Counted from the first letter of the stretch, positions 35,366-44,560 are shown. The stretch is DNA of 64,000 nucleotides from Chitinophagaceae bacterium (GCA_016706055.1 JADJKL010000003.1:310001-374000), one strand, 5' to 3'. Notes: generated from the letters alone by a model not told the origin. Translations and numbers: made by a program.

Positions 35366-35836
35366 ATGAGAGGAATTGCAATTATTTTAACAATGCTGAT
35401 TTTTTCAGCCTGTCAACAAAAAAATATGGAGCAGGAAATTATTTCTACGTATGCTTTTCGGTTAAAACCTGGGGAAGATTTGAAAGAAGGAATTGAGAAG
35501 ATAGTGAAAGAGAATAGTATTAATGCCGGATGGGTTGCCACTTGTGTTGGTAGCCTTACAGATTATACAATCCGGTTTGCCAATCAGCCTGAAGGGAACA
35601 GTGATTCGGGCCATTTTGAAATAGTAAGCCTGACCGGAACAGTAAGTACAAACGGGTCGCATTTGCACATAAGTATAAGTGATAGTACCGGAAAGACAAT
35701 TGGCGGACACCTTATGCAGGGTTGTAAAATTTACACTACCGCTGAAATTGTATTGCAGTCAACCAACAAATACGAATTTACCCGGCAGAAAGACGGAACA
35801 ACTCCTTGGGAAGAATTGCAAGTAAAGGAGAAGTAA
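35366..35836 (+). CDS. PPC/DUF296 domain lipoprotein
   Basis: A 156-aa protein with a lipoprotein-type N-terminus (FSAC, Cys16) and a PPC (DUF296) domain: YAFRLKPGEDLKEGI, GSLTDYTIRFANQ, GSHLHISISDSTGKTIGGHL and TTAEIVL. The conserved His/Gly residues could bind metal. Plant relatives are AT-hook nuclear proteins, while bacterial ones are single-domain with unknown role. The mutS2 start codon lies 59 bp after its stop. Confidence 0.82.
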   Translation: MRGIAIILTMLIFSACQQKNMEQEIISTYAFRLKPGEDLKEGIEKIVKENSINAGWVATCVGSLTDYTIRFANQPEGNSDSGHFEIVSLTGTVSTNGSHLHISISDSTGKTIGGHLMQGCKIYTTAEIVLQSTNKYEFTRQKDGTTPWEELQVKEK

Positions 35837-35857
35837 AACTAAGAACTGCAGACTCAT

Positions 35858-35865
35858 TATTTTTG
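35858..35865 (+). promoter_or_regulatory. -7 promoter box of mutS2
   Basis: TATTTTTG matches TAnnTTTG, 30 nt before the chosen mutS2 ATG at 35896. No -33 TTTG is seen. Confidence 0.4.
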
Positions 35866-35895
35866 CAACTTATTTTAAATGATACGAGGTTCAGC

Positions 35896-36303
35896 ATGAA
35901 ACTTTTTCCAGAATCCGCATTTGTACAACTTGAGTTTAATAAGATAAGAGAACTCCTTGCCAATTATTGTGAAACAGAATTGGCAACTATTAAAGCCAAT
36001 GAGCTACGCATTCACACAAAAAAAGAATTTGTAGAAACTGAGCTAAGGCAAAGCCATGAATACCGGCAACTGGTAATCAACGGCATTTCTTTCCCAAACG
36101 ATTTTGTTCAAAACATGTCTAAGGAATTGAAACTGCTTTCTATTCCTGGTGCAGTGTTGAGTGGAGAGGAGCTTAACCATATAAGAAAACTGGCAGCAGT
36201 TATTGAGAAAATATTTCGTTGGTTTGATAACGAAAAGAAGATTGCATATTCAGATTTTACTGAAAGTAATCAGCAATACTTATTACGAAAAAGCAATTCC
36301 TGA
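35896..36303 (+). CDS. mutS2: MutS2 family protein, N-terminal part (frameshifted gene, part 1 of 3)
   Basis: The start at 35896 gives MKLFPESAFVQLEFNKIRELL, the usual MutS2 opening; the frame is open from 35806 but overlaps the preceding gene. The part covers the start of the clamp/lever region up to IAYSD. One extra T at 36254-36257 (GATTTTACTG; GATTTACTG fits) shifts the frame. MutS2 binds branched DNA or collided ribosomes in different bacteria. Confidence 0.85.
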   Translation: MKLFPESAFVQLEFNKIRELLANYCETELATIKANELRIHTKKEFVETELRQSHEYRQLVINGISFPNDFVQNMSKELKLLSIPGAVLSGEELNHIRKLAAVIEKIFRWFDNEKKIAYSDFTESNQQYLLRKSNS

Positions 36304-36949
36304 ATTAATCAATGAAGTGCTGGATGAAAACAGTCAGGTAAAAGATAATGCTTCAGAAGATTTGAAAAACATTCGGTTAAGTCTTTACCGAAAACGAAAT
36401 GAGTTACGGCGATTATTTGATAAGATAGTTTCAAAATTAAATAAGCAAGGCTATCTCGCAGAGATTGAAGAAAGCTTTATGAGTGGACGAAGAGTGTTGG
36501 CTGTTTTTGCCGAACAAAAAAGAACAGTGAAGGGAATTTTGCATGGAGAAAGTGATAGCCGCAAAACAGCTTTTGTTGAGCCGGAAGAAACGATTGAGCT
36601 TAATAATGCAGTTTATGAATTAGAAAATGATGAACGAAAAGAAGTCTATCGAATATTGCGAGAACTTACTTCGAAACTTTCGGTCTATGCTACTTTATTG
36701 ACAGGTTGGTACACAGTAATTGGCGAATATGATTTCATTAGAGCAAAAGCAAAACTGGCAGCAGAAATAAAAGGGGAATATCCAATTGTTGTAGAGAAAT
36801 CAGGAGTTCATTTAGTCGAAGCCTATCATCCATTATTACTTTTATATAATCAAAGAACAGGAAAACCAACCATACCTGTAACACTAACGCTGGATGATGC
36901 AAACAGAATTTTGGTAATCAGCGGACCAATGCCGGTGGGAAAACGGTAA
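36203..36949 (+). CDS. mutS2: MutS2 family protein, lever part (part 2 of 3)
   Basis: Correct coding begins near 36256 (LLKVISNTYYEKAIPEL). It contains the helical lever and clamp (RRVLAVFAEQKRTVKGILH, TAFVEPEETIELNN) and reaches the ATPase Walker A. One A is missing at about 36928, so the P-loop reads GPMPVGKR instead of GPNAGGKT and a stop follows. Confidence 0.88.
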   Translation: MRKYFVGLITKRRLHIQILLKVISNTYYEKAIPELINEVLDENSQVKDNASEDLKNIRLSLYRKRNELRRLFDKIVSKLNKQGYLAEIEESFMSGRRVLAVFAEQKRTVKGILHGESDSRKTAFVEPEETIELNNAVYELENDERKEVYRILRELTSKLSVYATLLTGWYTVIGEYDFIRAKAKLAAEIKGEYPIVVEKSGVHLVEAYHPLLLLYNQRTGKPTIPVTLTLDDANRILVISGPMPVGKR

Positions 36950-36951
36950 CA

Positions 36952-38001
36952 ATGAAGACCATTGGTCTTTTGCAGATGATGGTTCAAAGCGGATTGCTAG
37001 TTCCGGTACATCCATCTTCTCAATTTGGTATTTTCAAACAATTGATGATTCATATTGGTGATACACAAAGCATCGAGTTTGAATTAAGTACTTATAGCAG
37101 CCATTTGTTACACATGAAGCACTTTATGGAAAATGCGAATGGAAGGACTTTATTCTTTATAGATGAATTGGGAAGTGGCAGTGACCCCAACCTTGGTGGT
37201 GCTTTTGCAGAAGTTATTATGCAGGAGCTCAATAAAAAACATGCAATCGGCATTGTAACGACTCATTATCTTAATCTGAAGATAATGGCTGGTAAAACAA
37301 CCGGTATTCTGAATGGAGCGATGGCATTTGATGAGAAAAATTTACAGCCGCAGTATAAATTATTACTTGGAAAACCCGGAAGCTCTTACACTTTTTCTAT
37401 TGCAGAAAGAATTGGGTTAGATAAAAATTTAATAAACAAGGCAAGGCAGTTGGTAGATGAAGATCAGTTTCGACTGGATAAATTATTGAATAGGACAGAA
37501 CAAGATCTGCGAGATATTGAAAAGAAAGAAAATGAATTACATAAGCTGATAAAAGAAAACGAAAAGCAGAAAAAGGAATTGCAGCATTTATTAGATAAAG
37601 AAAAACATCAGCAACAGGTTGAACTTCATAAAGAACAGAATAAAATAGCAGTAGAGCGAATTTTGTATTTGAAGGATATGGAGAGGAAGCTGAAGCAGAT
37701 AATGGTAGAGTGGAAAAAAGAGGAGAACAAGAACAAAGTAATAAAGCAAATGGAAGCTTTGTTATTTAAAAAGAATGAAAAGAAAGTGGTGAGTAAGATG
37801 GAGAAAAAAATAGATTCAAAGTTCAGTGAAATAGGAGGGGAGATAAAAGTCGGCGATAAGGTAAAAATGAAAAAAAATCACCAGGTAGGCATTGTGATGG
37901 AATTAAGAACTAAAAAGGCTGTTGTGAAAATCGGGTTACTACCTATGCAGGTTGATATAAAGGATCTTGTTGTGGTAAAAGAAAAGGCAGAAGGTTTATA
38001 A
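36952..38001 (+). CDS. mutS2: MutS2 family protein, ATPase and C-terminal part (part 3 of 3)
   Basis: The ATPase continues directly after the P-loop (MKTIGLLQMMVQSG), with Walker B FFIDELGSGSDP and the dimer/switch THYLNLK. A long charged coiled coil (about residues 155-290) and a small KOW/SH3-like domain (KVGDKVKMKKNHQVGIV) end the protein. The C-terminal Smr nuclease domain found in typical MutS2 is absent: the stop comes right after the KOW-like part. The restored protein is about 701 aa. Confidence 0.88.
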   Translation: MKTIGLLQMMVQSGLLVPVHPSSQFGIFKQLMIHIGDTQSIEFELSTYSSHLLHMKHFMENANGRTLFFIDELGSGSDPNLGGAFAEVIMQELNKKHAIGIVTTHYLNLKIMAGKTTGILNGAMAFDEKNLQPQYKLLLGKPGSSYTFSIAERIGLDKNLINKARQLVDEDQFRLDKLLNRTEQDLRDIEKKENELHKLIKENEKQKKELQHLLDKEKHQQQVELHKEQNKIAVERILYLKDMERKLKQIMVEWKKEENKNKVIKQMEALLFKKNEKKVVSKMEKKIDSKFSEIGGEIKVGDKVKMKKNHQVGIVMELRTKKAVVKIGLLPMQVDIKDLVVVKEKAEGL

Positions 38002-38008
38002 TAAAAAT

Positions 38009-38036
38009 ACCCTCCATCGCCAAGGCTAAGGAGGGT
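38009..38036 (-). terminator. TCGCCAAGGCTA palindrome, copy 2, acting as terminator of tRNA-Ser
   Basis: ACCCTCC...GGAGGGT encloses TCGCCAAGGCTA, the core also found at 22963-22986. On the minus strand the hairpin is followed by ATTTTTATT, 5 nt after the tRNA gene, so it probably ends the tRNA transcript. It also lies directly behind mutS2. Confidence 0.6.
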
Positions 38037-38040
38037 AAAG

Positions 38041-38125
38041 CGGAGAGCTAGGGATTCGAACCCCAGGACCTGTTACAGTCAACAGTTTTCAAGACTGCCG
38101 CAATCGACCACTCTGCCAGCTCTCC
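38041..38125 (-). tRNA. tRNA-Ser (anticodon TGA)
   Basis: An 85-nt class II tRNA. The acceptor stem GGAGAGC pairs with GCTCTCC, the anticodon loop is CTTGAAA within CAGTCTTGAAAACTG, a long variable arm follows (GACTGTAACAGGTC), and GGTTCGAATCC is the T arm. The discriminator is G and the CCA end is not encoded. Confidence 0.95.
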
Positions 38126-38129
38126 GGCG

Positions 38130-38161
38130 CAAAAATAAGGTCTAAGTCATTTCAACCCAAA
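38130..38161 (-). promoter_or_regulatory. Consensus promoter of tRNA-Ser
   Basis: On the minus strand TTTG (38161-38158), 20 nt, TATTTTTG (38137-38130): a perfect match to both Bacteroidetes boxes. The mature tRNA starts 4 nt after the -7 box, so the transcript has almost no 5' leader. Confidence 0.75.
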
Positions 38162-38180
38162 CTTTTAGTGACACTTCATT

Positions 38181-38188
38181 TAACTTTG
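38181..38188 (+). promoter_or_regulatory. -7 promoter box of the ABC exporter gene
   Basis: TAACTTTG matches TAnnTTTG, 15 nt before the TTG start codon at 38204. It supports that start, because any earlier start would lie upstream of the promoter. Confidence 0.45.
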
Positions 38189-38203
38189 TAATAAATTATT
38201 TTA

Positions 38204-40039
38204 TTGAAACAACTTAAGGCACTCAACAAATATTTCTGGAAGTATAGAAACAGGCTCGGTGTTGGGGTGGTTTTTGTTTTTCTTTCCAATTATTTAGGTG
38301 TCCTTTCTCCTCAGGTAACAGGGTTTGTTATTGATTTTGTGCAGAATAAATTAGACTTACCGGGTTACAAAGCCCCTGAAAGAACACCTGAATATGATGT
38401 CCTTGTTCAAAAATTCATTGATAGTGTACAGGGCATTAGTTCTACAGGCAGAGTGGTAGCACTTTGTGGAATAACGATTCTGATACTTGCATTAATAAGA
38501 GGTTTCTTTTTATTTCTTATGCGGCAAACTATTATAGTAATGAGCCGCCACATTGAATATGATCAGAAAAATGAGATATACGGCCATTATCAAAAGCTAG
38601 ATACTGCTTTTTATAAGCAAAACAGCACAGGTGATCTCATGAACCGTATTACTGAAGATGTAAGCCGTGTCAGGATGTTTACAGGTCCTGCCATTATGTA
38701 TCTGGCGAATCTTGTAGCCATTATTTCTCTGAGTGTGTTTTTTATGTTGAAACGGGATGCGGAGTTAACAATGTATGTGTTGGCTCCCTTGCCAATTTTG
38801 GCTATCACAATATATTTTGTCAACAATACAATTAATAGAAAAAGCGAAAAAATTCAAGAAGCTCTTTCCAATTTAACCACCAATGCGCAGGAATCTTATT
38901 CAGGCATACGAGTAATAAAATCTTTTGTTCAGGAAAAAGCAATGCTTGGTTTCTTTACGAACAATAGTGAAGCATATAAAAAAAATGCTATTGGGTTAGC
39001 AAAAGTAGAAGCTGTTTACTTTCCTTCTATTACCTTATTGATAGGAATTAGTACGTTACTAACTATTATGATTGGGGGATTATATTACATTAATGGAGGT
39101 CATAATATCGGTATCAATACAATCGTGGAATTTGTCATGTATATCAATATGCTCACTTTTCCTGTGAGTGCTATTGGGCTAACGGCAAGTATGATTCAAC
39201 GGGCAGCCGCTTCTCAAAAAAGAATAAATGAGTTTCTAAAAACAGAGCCAGCCATAAAAAATAATCCTGGCAGCAGCGTAATTAAGTTAAAAGGCAATAT
39301 TGCATTTGATAATGTAGGTTTCACCTATCCACATAATGGTATCGAGGCATTAAAAAAATTCAACCTGTCAATTAAAAGTGGCGAAAAAGTAGCCATTATC
39401 GGAAAAACGGGTAGTGGTAAATCAACCCTGGGGCAACTGTTGTTGAGAATGTATGATGTAACGGAAGGGGAAATAAAGCTGGATGGTAAAAATATCCAAG
39501 AATTGGATTTGAGTAGGCTCAGGGAGCAAATAAGTTATGTACCGCAGGACATTTTCTTATTTTCTGAAACGGTGAGTAACAATATTGGCTTTGGATTAGA
39601 TACGGCCATTTTTGACAATGTGAAGTTGGCAGCAAAACAGGCTAGTGTAGAACGAGAGATTGAGGGGTTTTCTAATCAGTATGATACGATGGTGGGTGAA
39701 AGAGGGGTAACACTTAGTGGGGGTCAGAAACAACGTATTTCTATTGCAAGAGCTTTAATTAAAGACCCGAACCTTGTTATTTTCGATGATTGTCTGAGTG
39801 CTGTAGATGCAAGAACGGAACAGGAGATTATCAATAGTCTGAATCAATATCTAGAAGCGAAAACGGCCATTATTATTACACATCGGATTTTCTCGCTTTT
39901 TAATTTTGACAAGATTATCGTACTGGAAGACGGAGCAATAATTGAACAAGGGACACATGTAGAGCTATTAGGCAGAAACGGTCACTATGCAAAGCTTTTT
40001 GCCCGACAGCAGGAGCAGGATATGAAACAAGGCAATTAA
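38204..40039 (+). CDS. MsbA-like ABC exporter (membrane and ATPase fused)
   Basis: A 611-aa half-transporter with a TTG start. Six membrane helices span about residues 18-325, followed by a nucleotide-binding domain with Walker A GKTGSGKS (about residue 400), signature LSGGQKQRISIARAL (about 504) and Walker B NLVIFDDCLSAVD. In Walker B the usual DE pair is DD: the catalytic glutamate is replaced by Asp. His of ITHRIFS is present. It is a homodimeric lipid or drug exporter by family; the substrate is unknown. Confidence 0.88.
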   Translation: MKQLKALNKYFWKYRNRLGVGVVFVFLSNYLGVLSPQVTGFVIDFVQNKLDLPGYKAPERTPEYDVLVQKFIDSVQGISSTGRVVALCGITILILALIRGFFLFLMRQTIIVMSRHIEYDQKNEIYGHYQKLDTAFYKQNSTGDLMNRITEDVSRVRMFTGPAIMYLANLVAIISLSVFFMLKRDAELTMYVLAPLPILAITIYFVNNTINRKSEKIQEALSNLTTNAQESYSGIRVIKSFVQEKAMLGFFTNNSEAYKKNAIGLAKVEAVYFPSITLLIGISTLLTIMIGGLYYINGGHNIGINTIVEFVMYINMLTFPVSAIGLTASMIQRAAASQKRINEFLKTEPAIKNNPGSSVIKLKGNIAFDNVGFTYPHNGIEALKKFNLSIKSGEKVAIIGKTGSGKSTLGQLLLRMYDVTEGEIKLDGKNIQELDLSRLREQISYVPQDIFLFSETVSNNIGFGLDTAIFDNVKLAAKQASVEREIEGFSNQYDTMVGERGVTLSGGQKQRISIARALIKDPNLVIFDDCLSAVDARTEQEIINSLNQYLEAKTAIIITHRIFSLFNFDKIIVLEDGAIIEQGTHVELLGRNGHYAKLFARQQEQDMKQGN

Positions 40040-40056
40040 ACACATACATCCATCAA

Positions 40057-40087
40057 TTTGCCTGTTTAAAAAACATCTCTATATTTG
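40057..40087 (+). promoter_or_regulatory. Consensus promoter of the DUF3276 gene
   Basis: TTTG (40057-40060), 19 nt, TATATTTG (40080-40087). Both boxes are perfect. The GTG start is 50 nt downstream. Confidence 0.7.
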
Positions 40088-40137
40088 TGCCTTCCAAATT
40101 GAATAGTAATTAACTAACTGCTTAAAACTTATTAACT

Positions 40138-40623
40138 GTGGCGTACGAGAATAATGACAAGAAAATGGAGAGCATTTACAGCAAACGCATCCGTGCAGGC
40201 AAAAGAAGAACATATTTTTTTGATGTAAGGGCTACCCGGGGAAATGATTATTATCTTACCATTACTGAAAGCCGTAAAAGGTTTGATGACAATGGATATG
40301 ACAGACACAAAATTTTTCTGTATAAAGAAGATTTTAATAAGTTCATTAAAGCATTAGGCGAGTCTATTGACTATGTAAAGACTGATTTGATGCCCGATTT
40401 TGATTTTGACGCTTTTAATCATGAAGAGAATCCTGACGAAAATGGATATAGCAATGATGGCTCAAACAGAGAGAGCATTACAAGCAATACAGCTGAGGAA
40501 AAGGTAGAGGATATAATAAATGTAGAAAATACTACAGAAACCACTACTCGGGAAGAAGTAACTGAAGTAAAGGTATCTGAAGAGCCTACTCCAAAAGATT
40601 CGGAAGAAGCAGATAAATGGTAA
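40138..40623 (+). CDS. DUF3276 PUR-alpha-like nucleic-acid-binding protein
   Basis: A 161-aa protein with a GTG start. Residues 10-95 form the PUR-type domain found in Bacteroidota and spirochaetes (SIYSKRIRAGKRRTYFFDVR, DYYLTITESRKRF, KIFLYKEDFNKFIKAL), which binds single-stranded nucleic acids. The remaining 65 residues are a very acidic, Thr/Glu-rich disordered tail (TTETTTREEVTEVKVSEE). It is a single-gene unit with a consensus promoter and a strong terminator, which suggests robust expression. Confidence 0.88.
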   Translation: MAYENNDKKMESIYSKRIRAGKRRTYFFDVRATRGNDYYLTITESRKRFDDNGYDRHKIFLYKEDFNKFIKALGESIDYVKTDLMPDFDFDAFNHEENPDENGYSNDGSNRESITSNTAEEKVEDIINVENTTETTTREEVTEVKVSEEPTPKDSEEADKW

Positions 40624-40657
40624 AAATGCCAATTGTGATTGTCAATTATGATATTTT

Positions 40658-40684
40658 AAAGACCTGCATCTGCGGGTCTTTTTA
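40658..40684 (+). terminator. Rho-independent terminator of the DUF3276 gene
   Basis: AAAGACCTGC pairs with GCGGGTCTTT, then TTTATT. It begins 34 nt after the stop codon. Confidence 0.8.
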
Positions 40685-40874
40685 TTATCTCCTTGATTTT
40701 CCATTTTGGAAAAATTAATTAGAAAAATTCTCTTTGTTTCCTAAATTTAAATAGCAGAGAATGTTAATATAAAGACATATTTTTTTTTAAAGTTTATAAA
40801 AAAACCTATCTTTCGCCCCAAATTCTGGACTTTGCCAGTTTTTCTGGTAGTATCATTTAATTAAAAAACACATT

Positions 40875-41009
40875 ATGCAACCAAACTTTACGCTAAAAAA
40901 ACTAAGGTTAGTAAGTATTAGAATCTTTGCCATTGCAATGATTCTTGGACTTACTACTCAAACTTCGTTTTCTCAAAACAACGGGGACAAAAAGTCGAAA
41001 GACGTGTAA
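40875..41009 (+). CDS. T9SS-secreted protein, signal-peptide part (frameshifted, part 1 of 2)
   Basis: From the ATG at 40875 the frame gives a signal peptide (LRLVSIRIFAIAMILGLTTQ) ending near TSFSQ, then runs out of register. After one missing A at about 40975-40978, frame 2 continues as KQRGQKVERRVIKNQKE through to the large open frame. A near-consensus -7 box (TATCTTTC, 40806-40813) precedes it. Confidence 0.7.
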   Translation: MQPNFTLKKLRLVSIRIFAIAMILGLTTQTSFSQNNGDKKSKDV

Positions 41010-41143
41010 TTAAGAATCAGAAAGAAACTGAATCTAAAAAACAAAAGCAAGAATTTGAAAAAGCTATTTCTAAGCTGAAAAATAGCCCTCCTTCTGTTGG
41101 CCGAGTTCCAATTCCTGCAGGCTTTAAGCCAGTTCCTCAGAAT

Positions 41144-44100
41144 ATGGTTTTGAGTCCACAAGCAGCAAATCCCCTGAGTCGGGCTTTTCCCTATACGGTT
41201 CCATCTGATTTCCAATTGAATTCCCAGTTCTTATCAAATACAGTTTTGACCCCTATTGGTTCACCTGTTGTGTTTGGTTTTAATGGTGCCAATGCTTGGA
41301 ATACGCTGGACAATAAATTATATGCAGTTGATCAGGCTCCTCCATTTTCATTGTATACTGTAGATACTACTACTGGTGTCAGAACTTTTGTAGCGAACTG
41401 TACAGGGCTGCCATTTTCCAATATGACAGGAATAACTTGGGATCCATTTACTAACGTAATGTATGGCGTTTCAACAAATGACGGCCTTACATCTGCGCAA
41501 ATTCTTACAATCAATATTACGACAGGTGCTTGTACTACTATTGGATCACCAACCGCTACTGCCGGCGGTTCAATTATGATTAATGCAGCTCCGGATGGTA
41601 CTTTGTTCTCAGTTGATATTGTTGACGACAATTTATATAAATGGAATAAAACTACAGGTGTACCTACATTGGTAGGCCCTACTGGTGTGGATGCAAACTA
41701 TGGTCAAGATGGTCATTTTGATTTTAGCGATGGTCAGTACTATTGGGCTTGCTTAAATAATACTAATTTAGAAGGCGAATTAAGAGTAATAAATACTACG
41801 ACTGGAGCAAGTACATTAATTGGTAGTTATGGCTTTCTAAATCAAATTTCAGGAATTGGCATATATTCTATTCCACTTATTCCTTGTTCTGGTACGCCAG
41901 ATCCAGGCGATACGAAATCGTCTGACCCTAGTATATGTGCAGCAGTACCTTTCACATTATCCTTAGAGAATCCAATTTATGCTAGCGGTATTACTTTCCA
42001 GTGGCAATCTGCTACTTCCACTGCAGGCCCTTGGACTGATATTATAGGTGCTACTACTCAAAACTATGGTACAACACTAACTGCTACAACTTCTTACCGA
42101 TGTGTGGTTACTTGTACAAATAGTAGTATTACTACAATCTCAACTCCTCTTGAAGTTACACTTACACCAGCAGCTAATTGTTATTGTGATGCTGAAGGAG
42201 ATGATACCTCATTTGAAATAATAGATAATGTGAAGTTTGGTACAATTGATAATGCGTCAAGTTCACTTGCTGGTTACGAAAACTTTTTGACAATATCAAC
42301 TGATGTTGTAAAAGGTCAAACATTACCAATTACAATTGAAAGTCTTGATTCTTACGACTTTGATCAGGTATTGGTTTGGATTGATTTTAATAAGAATGGT
42401 AGTTTTTCTGATGCAGGGGAGTTGGTTTACTCTTCACCTGTAGTTACCGGTCCTTATACTGGTAATATTACAATTCCAGCAGGAGCAACTACTGGGTCTA
42501 CCAGAATGAGAATCCGTTTGCATGATTCATTCTTTGGGCCTAATGCTACACCTTGCGGAAATTCTGACTATGGTCAGGTAGAAGATTATACAGTAAACAT
42601 TATACCTTGTGTGTCACTGAATTTTACTAACAATCCTTCTAATGCTTCTATAACTTGCGGTGGTACAGCTGTTTTCACTGCAACCGTTACTGGTACTGCC
42701 CCGGCATATGCATGGGAGTATAGAGTAAACAGTGGGTCTCCATGGTTATTTGTGCCAAATGCATCTCCATTTAGTGGTGTTAATACAAATGCACTTACTA
42801 TTACTGATGCATCTCAAACTTATAGTGGCTACCAATTTCGTCTTGTAGCTTCAAACCCTTGTAATGCTCCTGATTTCTCAGGGTTTGCTACTTTAACAGT
42901 AAACCCAATTGTACCAGTGGTTACACCTTCATCTGCTACAATATGTTTGGGTACAATTCAGAAATTAACGTTGACCAATACTTTGGGTAACTCAAACCTA
43001 CTAAGTGAAGGTTTCACTGTTGCTGATCCTCTACCTGCTGGTTGGGCTTCTCAAAATAACAGCTCTCCTGTTGGTACTTCTGGATGGTTCCAAGGAAATA
43101 CTGCGGTTTTCAATGCACAAAGTGGTCCTGCTGATTCTTATATTGGTGCAAATTTTAATAACACTACGGGTGCCAATACAATTAGCAACTGGTTATTCTT
43201 GCCTACTTTGAGCATTAAAAATGGCGATATAGTTACATTCTGGACTAGAACAGCTACTGGTGCAACTTACCCTGACAGACTAGAAGTAAGAGTTAGTGGG
43301 AATGGAGCAAGTACAAATGTGGGTGCTACAAATACTTCTGTTGGAGACTTTGCAACCTTGTTGTTGTCCGTTAACCCAACACTTATTGCAGGCCCTTCAG
43401 GTTATCCTGATACATGGACTCAATTTACTGCTACTGTTAGTGGTCTTGGAGCTCCAACAACTGGACGTGTCGCCTTTAGATATTTTGTTACAAATGGTGG
43501 ACCTTCTGGTGCGAACTCTAATTACATTGGTATAGATAATGTAGTTTACACAACTACAGGAGGTGCTGCACAAGGAACATGGACTGGCCCTGCTGGTACA
43601 ATGTTTACTGATGCTTTAGCAGCAACAGCATATACCGGAACACTTGCAAATGCTATATATGTGAAGCCAACAGTTACCTCTAACTATCAGGTTTCATTTA
43701 CAACAGGAACACCATGTACTTCAGCAACAACTACAGTACCTGTAAATGTTGTTATTCCTATTTCTGGTGTTGCTAATCCTACAAACACTTCTGTTTGTTT
43801 GGGTGGTACTGCTACTTTCACAAGTGCTTCTGCAACTGGCGGACCATTCGTACGTCAATGGCAGGTAAGTACTAATAGCGGTTTAACATGGACTAACATT
43901 ACAGGTGCAACAAGTTCAACATTAACGCTTACAAATGTTGCGCAGATAATGAATAATAACCTTTATCGTGTTAATTACACGGCTGCACCGTGTGTAGGTA
44001 CAGTTAGTTCTAATTCAGCTAAGCTTACGGTTAACCCATTGCCAGTGGTAACTATTTCAGCTCCTGATCTGGCTTTAACTCCAGGACAGACTACTGTTAT

Positions 44101-44560
44101 TACAGGTAGCAGCTCACCAGCGGCTATATCATGGTCATGGACAAGAGATGGTGCTGCAATTGCAGGTGCTACTAATACTCAATCAGTCAATATTGATAAA
44201 TTAGGTGCTTATCAGGCTACGGTTGTAGATAATCAAACACCTGGTTGTACAGCTAAGTCTAATGTACTTGTAATTGGATCTGAATCATCTGATCGTTTGT
44301 GGATTTATCCAAATCCAACAGCTGGTGCATTCCAGGCAAGATTGTATTTCCAAAGTGATTTCTCTGAGAAGAGAATTGTTACAATCTACAATTCACTTGG
44401 ACAGGAAATTACTAGCAAACGTTTCAATCTGATGAACATTACTGCTCCTTATTTGCAAATGGACTTTGATTTGACAAATATGCCTCGTGGTACTTATGTA
44501 GTAAAAGTTGCTCATGAGTTTACAGGTAAAATTGTTTCAGGTTTAGTCTTAGTACAATAA
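41144..44560 (+). CDS. Large T9SS-secreted multidomain surface protein (part 2 of 2)
   Basis: The listed start is the first internal ATG; the same frame is open from about 40979, giving about 1228 aa in total. After a basic coiled segment comes a beta-propeller-like region (ANAWNTLDNKLYAVDQAPPF; about residues 30-250), Ig-like domains, a GEVED domain (residues 345-490; FDQVLVWIDFNKNGSFSDAG), a choice-of-anchor J/cleaved-adhesin domain (about 620-800; NWLFLPTLSIKNGDIVTFWT) and more Ig-like repeats. The C-terminal 85 residues (LWIYPNPTAGAFQARL ... GLVLVQ) are a type A T9SS sorting signal. An adhesin-like or structural surface role is inferred. Confidence 0.87.
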   Translation: MVLSPQAANPLSRAFPYTVPSDFQLNSQFLSNTVLTPIGSPVVFGFNGANAWNTLDNKLYAVDQAPPFSLYTVDTTTGVRTFVANCTGLPFSNMTGITWDPFTNVMYGVSTNDGLTSAQILTINITTGACTTIGSPTATAGGSIMINAAPDGTLFSVDIVDDNLYKWNKTTGVPTLVGPTGVDANYGQDGHFDFSDGQYYWACLNNTNLEGELRVINTTTGASTLIGSYGFLNQISGIGIYSIPLIPCSGTPDPGDTKSSDPSICAAVPFTLSLENPIYASGITFQWQSATSTAGPWTDIIGATTQNYGTTLTATTSYRCVVTCTNSSITTISTPLEVTLTPAANCYCDAEGDDTSFEIIDNVKFGTIDNASSSLAGYENFLTISTDVVKGQTLPITIESLDSYDFDQVLVWIDFNKNGSFSDAGELVYSSPVVTGPYTGNITIPAGATTGSTRMRIRLHDSFFGPNATPCGNSDYGQVEDYTVNIIPCVSLNFTNNPSNASITCGGTAVFTATVTGTAPAYAWEYRVNSGSPWLFVPNASPFSGVNTNALTITDASQTYSGYQFRLVASNPCNAPDFSGFATLTVNPIVPVVTPSSATICLGTIQKLTLTNTLGNSNLLSEGFTVADPLPAGWASQNNSSPVGTSGWFQGNTAVFNAQSGPADSYIGANFNNTTGANTISNWLFLPTLSIKNGDIVTFWTRTATGATYPDRLEVRVSGNGASTNVGATNTSVGDFATLLLSVNPTLIAGPSGYPDTWTQFTATVSGLGAPTTGRVAFRYFVTNGGPSGANSNYIGIDNVVYTTTGGAAQGTWTGPAGTMFTDALAATAYTGTLANAIYVKPTVTSNYQVSFTTGTPCTSATTTVPVNVVIPISGVANPTNTSVCLGGTATFTSASATGGPFVRQWQVSTNSGLTWTNITGATSSTLTLTNVAQIMNNNLYRVNYTAAPCVGTVSSNSAKLTVNPLPVVTISAPDLALTPGQTTVITGSSSPAAISWSWTRDGAAIAGATNTQSVNIDKLGAYQATVVDNQTPGCTAKSNVLVIGSESSDRLWIYPNPTAGAFQARLYFQSDFSEKRIVTIYNSLGQEITSKRFNLMNITAPYLQMDFDLTNMPRGTYVVKVAHEFTGKIVSGLVLVQ

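Noticed and set aside
41144..44560. Horizontally acquired adhesin, judged by Thr/Ser/Gly-rich low complexity
   Set aside because: The composition is normal for T9SS cargo, and the sorting tail and promoter style match the host.
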